64,000 bases of DNA, from assembly GCA_944548615.1 (NCBI GenBank), contig OX155961.1, positions 15,170,550 to 15,234,549 of the forward strand. Direction: 5' to 3'. The notes beneath the pieces were generated by a model. The model did no database searches. It saw only the letters and a list, made by a program, of their open reading frames with translations, and had not been told where the DNA came from. Position 1 is the first letter of the stretch; every line of letters begins with the position of its first letter. This document shows positions 1 to 9,400 of the stretch, in pieces. The DNA comes from Micropterix aruncella (taxonomy: Eukaryota; Arthropoda; Insecta; Lepidoptera; Micropterigidae). A program made the translations under genes and the position numbers.

Positions 1-10
1 GCCGATTGCG

Positions 11-736
11 CTTTAATTATGGTAGCAAATGGTTTTGTGCAGCTTGGGCCATAAAATCCATTTTGTTCTCGGATCGGCTCAACTCACGATTCAGCTCCTA
101 TTCAGAAGCCTCTTATAAGACTCTTGCGTCTCAGGCGTCACGGCTGGTAGACCGGTTTCTTCTGGTGCAATTGCATCCCGGTACTACTAGACGGTTTACG
201 CACCGTTTGGCAACGCCAATCGGTTGTGCACTCTGCTGAAGGAGTCTGGAGACTATGGAAATATACTGTCTCCTAAGCAGCGGGGATGGGTGTTGTCGTA
301 TTGTCATGCCACTCTTGAAACGGCCTTGGACCACCCGACCCCGTGTGGCACTACGGGCAAAGGACGCCCAGGTCCACGATAAATTCAAATTGAATTACCG
401 CTGTAATACAACAGGTAGAGGCCGTGTAAGCGACTTCGGACCCGTAACCAGTCGGGAGAACGGAGGTATCCTGAAGGTGATATCTCCAGATGGAGATATC
501 CTTTCCAAAATTGGTAGTTAGGGGGCGAGGCTATACGCTGGTTACCTTTCCCGGTGCCTCGCCATAAGGCGTTGGCCTCTAATTGGCTTGTTGGCGGAGC
601 TAGACTGTATATCGTCTTGTCTCTAAGTCTTCTACGCTCATCCCACGGCTGAAAGAATGATCACATATCAATATACCAGCCTGGGGTGATGGGTTCGCCC
701 GTTGTAGTCGACACCGCACTACTGCCCTTTAATTAT
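11..736 (+). mobile_element. 0.7-kb dispersed retrotransposed repeat, copy A, with 10-bp target duplication
   Basis: The body (about 21-726) matches four other segments in the window, near 33.7, 53.4, 61.5 (inverted) and 62.6 kb. It is flanked by the direct repeat CTTTAATTAT at 11-20 and 727-736. There are no terminal inverted repeats and no poly-A tail. The copies share a 3' end resembling GTTCGCCCGTTGTAGT and no reading frame survives between them. Target duplications of 10-14 bp in three copies suggest insertion by target-primed reverse transcription, so this may be a long SINE or a LINE-derived non-autonomous element. I do not recognise the family. Confidence 0.7.
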
Positions 737-1008
737 CTAGTAGCCCTTCCTAAAAATATGCAATGGGAGCTTTTTATTAATGGCCACTTATGCCCGATTT
801 ACACGATGGCCAATGCTTGGCCGCATCGCTAATGTGGAAGCGAGTCGGCACCAGTCGTCGGAAAAATGTATGGAAAAGAGCGAGAGAGACATAATCAGTG
901 GCCAAAGTGTAGAGCGGGCATCACAGGAGTGGCCAACATTAGGGTCTAAAGTGATTCTAATGTGCAAGCGAATAAATGATCAATTTCTGATTCAAACCCA
1001 CTTATCTC

Positions 1009-2514
1009 TCATATCAATACTAGAGGTATGGAATAATAATAACAATAGTGTTCAAATTCTTCTTTTATGAAATAACCATGCATCGACGCTTCTTTTTTCA
1101 CACAGAAACCAGCCCTGAAAGCTGTCTCTCGCAACCTCCGTAAAACCATGATATCCTGAGTTGATATACCGCTTTCTTCCGCCCAGGTTATGCAAGTACT
1201 CAAATTTAAGAATGCAACGTCTGATTCTACCGGTTCGGTCATCGCAGAAGTTTCTGACTCTTCGTGTGTATTAACTTCTGCTGTTTTACATTTTTCTTCT
1301 GAGGTTCCTTCCAACCAGTCTGTGAGATTGTCTCTGCTGATAGCGGTATCTCTCTCTAAAACGCACTCTACAAGGTTTGCGATAGGTATTGAGTCGTCTT
1401 CGTCTATTTCCTCTTCAGATATGTCCTCGATGGGCCAAAAAGTCTTCCATGAAGATTTGATTGCGACGGGCGGAACCGAATACCAAGCATCTGCCAGAGA
1501 AAAAACTGCATCACTTAAGTTCTGCAGTTTTACATTCTGTTTTATGTTCACACCTTTGCCTACAATGTGAAGAAGCATTTTCTTCTTGTATTGAGACTTT
1601 ATTGTCTGGATAACATTTTGGTTTTCAAATGCGCATTCTGGCGGTATTAGGATCGCTTGCACCATTCCATCTTGCGAGCGTAACTGTTCCGGAATTACCG
1701 ATACGTTATTAAAATTAAATACGAGCAGCCCTTTCTCTGGCAAATTACACATTTTCATAAAATTACGGATGCTTGGAACAAATTCTTCGTGAAACCATTC
1801 TATGACCATATCCACGGTTATTTTGCTTTCGGGCTGCTTTTTATAATAAACCGGTAAACCAGCTTTTGGATTTTTGTGTTTACCGATAACGAACAGATCC
1901 AATTTATGGCTCCCTGTCGTGTTACAACAGAGCATTACTTTTATTCTATCCAAATGCATAAATTTCCAGAGCAAACTGGTATCGTACACATTGTATACCT
2001 GATCCGGGAGAAGATTTAGTTGTTTGACTTTTTTCAAAAACTGATCAGTGGTATGAAGTACCTTAGTAATCTCCGGTTCTGGTTCTGTTTTGTTCGGCAC
2101 TGTCGACAAGCGAATACCGTGCCTCTTCTTAAACTTGTCCAACCATCCACCGCTGGCAGCGAAATCATCTTTGTTGGTTAAATTCTTGTAAAACTCCTTT
2201 GCTTTCGCTCGTATAATGTCACCGGATATAGGTAAGCTCTTAGCACATTCTTCTAAGTACCACTTATATAGGGCTGCCTCCATCTTTGGAAAGAGTCCCC
2301 TTTTAAAAGTTTTTCGATTTCCAGGAAAATTCCCCATTGACTTCACATGCTCCATAAATTTTAGACGGTTCTTTTTAAGATCGTGCACCGTGGCTCGACC
2401 CATGCCGTAAAATTGTGCCACTTTACTCATACTTTCTCCAGAATCTAATTTCCGCAAGACCTCCATCTTTTCCTTCAACGATAAATTCTTGTGTTTACGT
2501 TTAGCACTCGACAT
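1009..2514 (-). CDS. Tigger/Jerky-type transposase-derived protein, probably catalytically dead (candidate domesticated gene)
   Basis: An uninterrupted 501-codon frame starts at the ATG at 2512-2514 (context CAAGAATG) and ends at TGA 1009-1011. Residues 5-60 look like a CENP-B/pogo-type N-terminal helix-turn-helix. Residues 74-135 look like the second (Tc5/CENP-B) DNA-binding domain, with the GGWLDKFKKRHGIR motif. Residues 170-360 align with the DDE_1 domain of Tigger and Jerky proteins. The catalytic acids expected in the motifs xDET, LLLLDN and PMDQGVI are Tyr177, Asn267 and Asn298. A long open frame with all three acids lost is what a host-recruited DNA-binding protein would look like; that role is inference. 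I saw no flanking terminal inverted repeats. The acidic segment at 364-374 and the C-terminal tail have no recognised domain. An AATAAA lies on the same strand at 773-778. It could still be an old inactive transposon copy. Confidence 0.8.
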   Translation of the reverse strand: MSSAKRKHKNLSLKEKMEVLRKLDSGESMSKVAQFYGMGRATVHDLKKNRLKFMEHVKSMGNFPGNRKTFKRGLFPKMEAALYKWYLEECAKSLPISGDIIRAKAKEFYKNLTNKDDFAASGGWLDKFKKRHGIRLSTVPNKTEPEPEITKVLHTTDQFLKKVKQLNLLPDQVYNVYDTSLLWKFMHLDRIKVMLCCNTTGSHKLDLFVIGKHKNPKAGLPVYYKKQPESKITVDMVIEWFHEEFVPSIRNFMKMCNLPEKGLLVFNFNNVSVIPEQLRSQDGMVQAILIPPECAFENQNVIQTIKSQYKKKMLLHIVGKGVNIKQNVKLQNLSDAVFSLADAWYSVPPVAIKSSWKTFWPIEDISEEEIDEDDSIPIANLVECVLERDTAISRDNLTDWLEGTSEEKCKTAEVNTHEESETSAMTEPVESDVAFLNLSTCITWAEESGISTQDIMVLRRLRETAFRAGFCVKKEASMHGYFIKEEFEHYCYYYSIPLVLI

Positions 2515-2659
2515 TCTTGAGGAAATTACTTAAAAACACAATTCAAACGCGCCGGTGCCGGATTATTGAACGCGTCAACCGAACAAAACTTCGGATTAGT
2601 GAAGTATTTAAATGGGTTGCCAGCATAACGACAATAAAAGTAATCTGTCATCAACTTGT

Positions 2660-3065
2660 CATCAACGGTCCCATCAAACTTGCAGAAGGCAAATTTGCAG
2701 ACGGCAATCTTGCAGACGGCATTCTTGCAGGCGGCAGTTTTGCAGAAGGCAATCTTGCAGAAGGCAGTTTTGCAAATGTCAAAATGACCTAACCTAACCT
2801 AACAGAAAAACTTAAAACATTTTTTTTAATGTTTAGTTTGATGTATAAAAGTCATCCACTACAAGGATGCCGGTAATTAATGTCACTTCGATTTTAGGGA
2901 AAGAAAAACCTAACCTAACCTAACCTAACAGAAAAACTTAAAAACTGTACTGAAGGTTGCCGCCTGCAAGGTTGCTTCCTGCAAGGTTGCCTCCTGCAAA
3001 TCTGCCCTCAACAAATTTGGACCTGTCAAAAGTGACATTTGTGCAAAATTGCCGCATGCAAAACT
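2660..3065. repeat. Inverted arrays of a 15-bp unit around telomere-like tracts
   Basis: The left arm (about 2680-2775) repeats a 15-bp unit of the form TTGCAGAAGGCAATC six to seven times. The right arm (about 2946-3062) carries the same unit in reverse complement (GGTTGCCTCCTGCAA). Between them a stretch starting with (CCTAA)n followed by CAGAAAAACTTAAAA occurs twice in direct orientation. Because the unit is 15 bp, translation gives pentapeptide-like repeats on either strand; I read that as a by-product of the period, not as a gene. Confidence 0.75.
2788..2929. repeat. Short interstitial (CCTAA)n tracts, insect telomere unit
   Basis: (CCTAA)3 lies at 2788-2803 and (CCTAA)4 at 2909-2929. 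CCTAA is the complement of TTAGG, the common insect telomeric repeat. A still shorter TTAGGTTAGG occurs near 33626. These are far too short to be a chromosome end. Confidence 0.7.
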
Positions 3066-3430
3066 GGCGCCCCCCATGAGTGTCACCTTGCTTTTACTAT
3101 GAAAAACAGCACACTCGAATTCAGATCCAGCAAATAATATGGAAAAATAGTTAAATGATTGTATTATCGGATATGAGGTCATTTGTATGTGATTTTCTTT
3201 CAATATTAAAGGTCGAATTCATTGAAACAAAGGGTATTATTTGTTTCTCGTATGGCAACCAACTCTACGTGACGTTGCCAGATGGCTCATGTGAACCAAG
3301 CGACCTTTAATTTTCGATAGGTAATAAAAATAAAAATATTCTTTCTCCACTGCAACAACATATAATTAAGTGTAGAAGACAAAGAAGACATAACTACCTA
3401 ATAATTAGTTATCTGTGTGTGTTATCTGTA

Positions 3431-4781
3431 CCGTAGGACGGGGGGACTTTGTGCCGGGCAGGTGAGAATGTGCAACGGCTGTCCCGCCATACGTTTGAAT
3501 ATAATTCCGCAACCTAGCGAAGCTGACGGCAATTCTCCATACATTGACCGAAACGTAACTAGATGCACTATCTATTAGACGCATTCGGACTTCCTTAGTT
3601 GCGAACCTGCCTGTCATTCATTACGCCAGAAAACTGACACATTTGGTCGATTTGTGAAGTTATTTGCATACTTTCATCTGGAGAGAAAAAATGGTCACAG
3701 CTATTGTTATTACGGTATGTCGATCTTTTAATGATATTAGTTGTTACCAAAATACGCTAAAAATCATTCTTATTGATTATCATTTCGAAAAGTTATGCGT
3801 CATTAAAAAAAAAAAAAACTTTGCGGGTGAGAATGTGCCATCAAAATTATGTCATTAATTCAACTGAATATAAATTATTTTCTTTGTTATAAGTTGATGT
3901 ACGACGATGCTACGGGTGTACAGGCGGACTCCGGGAGCCAGATTATATAAAAACTGCACGGAGGAAACTTTAAAAGAATTTTGGAGGAAATACGTTCTGG
4001 GAACATTTCTAGGCGAGCCGCGGCTGAAAGGTATGAACATCCACAGAAATACTTTGGCAGCTAAACTGAAGGGTACAAACCCTCGGAGACCTGGAGGACA
4101 TACTATATTCACTAAATAAGAGGAACTTGCATTCGTATCACACATCACTGCGTTATCTGCGTTTGGATTTCCAATAACATCTTTAAAACTACGAGTTATT
4201 GCAAAAACCTACTTAGATAAACAAGGGAGAAGAATAATGGCTTTCCAGAACAATTATCCTGGCAAAGAATGGGTGTTTCTTTTCTGAAACGATATAACCA
4301 TCTGTTATCTAATAGAATTGCACGAAATATTACACATGGCCGAGCAGAAATCAACGAAGTTTCTGAGATGATAGATGTAGACTAATTAACATTTCTCGAG
4401 TGATTAAAAAAATGTCTTTTTTTCTATTGTCTGCATTTTGTTTAAAATAATGTAGAAGTTAGTTTTTTTAAATATGTTTGTAACGTGAGGACTTGTCCTA
4501 GTAGTCCAAATAGGGGACAATGTGCCATTGCAACTAGATTAGGAGATATCAATGAAAATGCAAAGTGGCACATTGTCGCCCCGACGACGCAGGTGAGAAT
4601 GTGCCACGTATTTGATTTTTTCCTGAAAATGTATGTCGTAAAAGTATATTTTGTATTCATGTACCAATTATTAAAGAATTAATGAATAACTGTGTTTTTT
4701 TTCATAGGAGAAAAATTCCCAGAAATCCTCGTAAAATCAAAAAAACCTCAAAAAGTGGCAAAAAGTCACCCCGTCCTACGG
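3431..4781 (+). mobile_element. pogo-like DNA transposon with TIRs and TA target duplication
   Basis: The left end CCGTAGGACGGGGGGACTTT is mirrored at the right end (4757-4781), whose complement begins CCGTAGGACGGGGTGACTTT. TA dinucleotides flank both ends (3429-3430, 4782-4783), as expected of the Tc1/mariner/pogo superfamily. A motif close to GGTGAGAATGTGCCA recurs near 3461, 3826 and 4590 and may be a subterminal transposase-binding repeat. The 1351-bp body holds only an N-terminal transposase remnant, so this copy is non-autonomous. Confidence 0.85.
3907..4385 (+). pseudogene. Decayed N-terminal part of a pogo-type transposase
   Basis: From the ATG at 3907 the translation begins MLRVYRRTPGARLYKNCTEE and continues with EETLKEF and NIHRNTLAAKLKG, the layout of the psq/pogo helix-turn-helix domain. 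A TAA interrupts after HTIFTK (4117-4119). The same frame goes on with EELAFVSHITALSAFGFPIT and FQNNYPGKEWV, typical of the following CENP-B-like DNA-binding region, before a further stop and a frameshift near 4285. The catalytic DDE domain is absent. It lies inside the inverted repeats at 3431 and 4781, which fits a pogo family. Confidence 0.75.
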
Positions 4782-4783
4782 TA

Positions 4784-6300
4784 TTTCGAGACTTTAAAAA
4801 AATAATAATTTTAAAACTTGGTACGGCCACAGTATAACACCTGGTATACTGGTATACTGCGGTATAGCTAAGGCCTGGTATCGGGTGGTTAATAAAGTAC
4901 ATATGCAGATACCTACTTCATTTATTAATCAATCATTATGTTATTAGAAATGATATGCTTAATAGATAATAAATAATAATATGAATTATGTAGGCACAAA
5001 CAGGGTGCCATGTAGACATTGGTGGTGTCCAGAAGCGCTCAGGATTGCCCTCAAGATGCTCAGGATATCTGAATATTCATATAAGTAGCCGATATCGCTA
5101 TCGCGTCGCGTCGACTCGCGTCGTCACAGTATTTCGTTAGTGGTCGCTGCATAGTTGGGAGTCGTGTAAGAAAGCTGTACCTACTCATTTTCCCTAAAGA
5201 TGGACTAATTTTTGATTAAAAAACTGATAGTACAAGTACTAATTATCATGCATCGGCAAGTGGCGTGTATGGAAAGAAATCCAAGAATGGAAATGAATTG
5301 AAATTAAAAAGTCATTATTGCATGTTATCTACAATAGGCAGACTTATTGACGTGCATTTTTTACAGCCAATAATAAATTAAGTGGCTACAATTATAATTT
5401 ACAACAGCGACGGTAAAAAAATAAACGTAGTTTTACTAAACATTGTTATATATAATATAAAATATAAGTAAATATATATGTAAAAAAATAAACAAATAAA
5501 TATAATTACAGTCTTATAAATATACTTATTGCCTCAGTCGCCTGCGCCTGCCAAGTAAAGATTATCGTCAATAAGCACTCCCAAGTGTTTAGCCACGCTA
5601 TAGTACCTACCCATGGATAATACTGGAAATGATTAAACGTTAACTAACGCCAATAAAATTCGACCACTAATTACGGTTGCCTGAGACTTAGTGAGAGTTT
5701 TAAGAACATCGTGGGGTTCTTTTTAATAACTCGAGAACTACTCAACTCTAAATTCAGAAATATGCACCATTCGATGACTCGGCATCGATATCCAGAAAGA
5801 AATTGAAAACAATATATAGGTAATATGAAATTAAAAACTATCGCGGTTGTTATTATTAAATATAATAATCAAAACCTGATTTCTGCTGACGGTGCTCCTG
5901 ACGGTTTGGAGACGTTGGAAACGCCTTTGTCCGGGGCGAACAGTAATACAAATTGGACGGCACTCGAAGAAGAAAATGCAGGTTGGCAACACCGTTTATC
6001 AATTTTTAAACTCAAGTGATAAGTGATAATGACAATGACAGCTCGGTCGGCGACAGCGACCAAATTCAAATTTTGTAATTTGCATTTTTTCATAATATTT
6101 CGATAAAGCTGGCATTCTAAATAATTTTTATCAATTATTGTTTACTTTGTTACTAAACTTAGCGGACGAATTGCCGATTAACCTCGTCTTTAAGCGCGTT
6201 TTAATGATATATGCTAAAACATGTTGACTCGCTTAGCGTTATCGGCTTGTTTAGATTCGGTTATCTCAGTTTATCTATATTTTATTTGCTCTTGACCTTT
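4784..6300. other. Gene-free stretch upstream of sorbitol dehydrogenase
   Basis: Mostly AT-rich DNA. A CATATAAG box near 5080 followed by a GTCGCG-rich stretch (5096-5130) could be promoter-like but has no convincing coding exon after it. A faint reverse-transcriptase remnant at 5535-5710 is listed separately. Nothing else is supported. Confidence 0.4.
5535..5710 (-). pseudogene. Faint non-LTR reverse transcriptase remnant
   Basis: The minus strand reads KSQATVIS, then after a stop codon VAKHLGVLIDDNLYL. This is the spacing and wording of the RT thumb region of CR1/Jockey-type elements (KxQ..., then K.LGV.ID..L.W). It has a stop and no neighbouring domains, so the call rests on a short match only. 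Confidence 0.35.
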
Positions 6301-6302
6301 CT

Positions 6303-6348
6303 TATATAATATTTTTATTGTTAGCCGCTTGGCCTGAACGTTTCAGTT
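6303..6348 (+). promoter_or_regulatory. Possible core promoter of sorbitol dehydrogenase
   Basis: A TATATAATATTT stretch starts at 6303, and TCAGTT, matching the arthropod initiator consensus TCAKTY, lies at 6343-6348. That is about 60 bp upstream of the start codon. The TATA-like stretch lies slightly further upstream than usual and no DPE is obvious, so the initiator is the better-supported part. Confidence 0.3.
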
Positions 6349-6407
6349 TAAATTAGTGAGATACTTGAACTTGTTTTTAGTTGAACGCGAACGATATCGA
6401 CGCCAAC

Positions 6408-6461
6408 ATGCAGCAGGACAATTTAACAGCGGTTTTGCACAAAACAAATGATCTGCGATTG
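6408..6461 (+). CDS. Sodh: Sorbitol dehydrogenase exon 1
   Basis: Encodes the start [18 protein letters not shown], matching the N-terminus of insect Sodh proteins. The donor GTGAGT follows at 6462, phase 0. Confidence 0.9.
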
Positions 6462-9400
6462 GTGAGTACGAACTAAGTTTGAGTTCTACTTGCGCGCTCA
6501 GGGTTTCGTACTTTAATTTCTCAAAAACGCGATAGTCACATATTTCGTTTTATATCCTGTTTAGTGGGCTGTCCCCTAAATCACATAGAATGTCCCGCTT
6601 TCCTCCAAAGTCCAAAATAAGAAATCGTTGGTTATGTTTTGCTTTTTTACTAATACTTAAATAAAATACAAACAGCTGCCATGGAATTCACCGACCAAAA
6701 ATCGGGCCCATCATATATAATTATTACACTTCTGGGAGGTGAAGGGTGGATTCCGGACTTACGACCGGCGGTGGTAGGTTTAGGACAGCTGTCTTGCCAC
6801 ATGTGAGCGTTCACCTTACCACCCATTCACTCTCCCTTCGGTAATTTGTATAATAAACGCCGTAAATACAGTAATTGTTTTTGATTTCATTGACTTTAGA
6901 ACTCATAAGAATTTTAAATACGAATGAATGGATAATTCTCCGAATAAATCCAACAGATAAAAACACCCTTTACCCTCCCTCCAACCGACTAACAACCGGC
7001 TGGACTCTGGACTAATGACTGGCTGTGATAGGTTTAGGACAGCTGTCTTGCCACATGTGAGCGTCCTCCTTACCACCCATTCACTCCCCCTTCGAAGCCA
7101 TAGAATTTGAAATGCGGAAATCGCGGTTTTGGTTAATGTTTCTATGACGATGTTGATTATTTTCCTGGAGAGACCAAGATCTTTTAAGAGATGAAACAGA
7201 GATTTGGCTGGCAGGCCCCAAGCGCCAATTTCCACCGCGTGAAGGTGAACAGTGAAGCCGTTCCGGGTGATGGCATTTGCGAGATCATAGCAGTTATTTT
7301 AGTTTGTACTCGAGGTCTTTTGGGATATTTGATTCCCTTGGAACAGTTAATTCTACAATAAGGGCCATCTTCCGAGATAGAGAGTAAAGAGTTATATATG
7401 GACGGACGGCTGTGCATGCAATATGAAAGCCTACATTCTGTAGCGGAAATGGCACCAGAAGTTAAAGAAGAAGTTGCAATATTTGGAACAAAGCCGTATA
7501 TTGCTTGCAAGCCAATCTTTTCTCAGACCAAGAAACTAGACAGGTTTAAATATATTTTGTACACTGTACTCTTTCTTTCAAACAATTGCGATATCTCAGC
7601 TTTATTGTTTTTGGACAATTTTAAGATACAACATTGTTTCTTTCTTCAGTAGATGGTTTTCCATTACTGAGTGTAGTCCTATCTTAATAAATGACCTTCA
7701 ATCACGCCATGCACTTTCTACATTCAACACTTTCTACATTCATTACTACATTTCTACACAGGTCTAGCTGCATGCAGGTGCATTAATAATATTGTATTTT
7801 TTTGTAATTTCAGGAGCAACGACCAGTACCTTCAATTAAGGATGATGGTGAGTTTATCAGATTTGAATACCTATCTATATTGATATTGAAATATGCTGCA
7901 CTTACTAGAAAATAGCTGTATTTTAGGTTTTTTTTAGGGCAACTAATTAATTTCCTAAGAAAGTATCACCATATTACAGAGTCAGAAGGCTGACGATCCG
8001 AGAGAGGGGAGATACAAGAGTCCTCGGTTTGTTCTTCAGAATCTTGGAGGGAGCCGCTCCCAGCTGTCTCATAAGTAGGTTCAATGCTCTATCAACTCAC
8101 GGGCGCCCTTTGAGATCTGAAGTCAACCTAATGCTCTCGATACCTGGTCGCAGTAGTGATTTCTACTTGCACTCCACCGTTCATGGATCCCGTCTCTGGA
8201 ATGCTTTACCCATACATGTAAGGACAGCATCGAGTCTAACGCAGTGACAAGTGACAAGTGGGCTTTTCTAGATATGTCTAGAGCTATCTACCCAACCAGA
8301 ATCATGGCTATGAAGCCTTATGCTGGTTGTAAGAAATGCACAATGAAGGAGAAATTTGTAAATCTAGTAGGACTATCCCGATGACAGCAGTCTTGGCTGA
8401 GTCAGGGGATTTATTCCATACTGCTTTCTGTAAAATAAGCATTGATCTTATGATTGTAAATGCCTCGACAGATTTGGCATTGGGATGAAAGCTCATCCAG
8501 AATAAACTGTTCTTTTGTAGAAGTACTCCTGCGCATGGACTCTGTCGGCATCTGCGGATCCGATGTGCACTACTGGACTTCAGGATCTTGTGGCGACTTT
8601 ATAGTCAAAGATCCGATGGTCATCGGTCATGAAGCATCTGGCATCGTTTCAAAGGTAATATAAACAGGGACTGCTCCTCGGCTGATTCGGTGTAGGGTTT
8701 GTCGTCGGAATGATATGCTCAATAAGCTACCCCTTAATTTAAAAAAATGTGCTTGCAAGAAAAATTCCCCAATTTAAATAAAAGCTGAAATGTATCTTAT
8801 TGAAAGAGAATTGTACGATATTAACGATCTCTAAGCATTCTGTGTTATAATTTCTATGCATCTTGACTATTTCTATTTCTAATGTAGGTACTTAACTCTT
8901 AGAAAGCCAGCCATGGGTTTTTTTGTTTGTTTATACAAAATAAAAAAAAAACAGTATTAATACATTAGATATATCACTAAAACCAGCTCTGGTTTAACTG
9001 TGATATAAAAGAAAGCCTCTACACTTAGAATAAGTATAGAGTTTACAGTAAATTAAATTACTACCAAATTCATTACATTAAATTATTTAGATGTAATAAT
9101 TTAATTCTACCTGCAATTTACACAGCTATTTTAAGCGGTGTTGCGTAGCAGATTATTTGTCGCCCGCATTTGTTACTATCATGGCTGGCCAAATCACGTA
9201 CATGCAGGTTGCTCCTTATTTGAGTATTTCGTTTCTATCTATTTTATTTCGATAGACATGTTATTTATTAGTTCAGGAATCACATATTCTGTCCTGCGTC
9301 TACCATAGGTATTCGTGGTTTTAATTATCTGTAATTTATTATTTGTTACACTTTGAGTTTTAGGTTTCTTTTCCCAGGTTATTTCTATTTGTATTTCTTT

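Noticed and set aside
2909..2929. Chromosome end or telomere fusion
   Set aside because: Only three to four CCTAA units, with ordinary DNA on both sides.
2517..3203. Pentapeptide-repeat-like proteins on both strands (A-D-G-x-L and x-L-Q-E-A patterns)
   Set aside because: They arise from a 15-bp DNA repeat, occur in both orientations, and have no sensible start, partner domain or expression signal.
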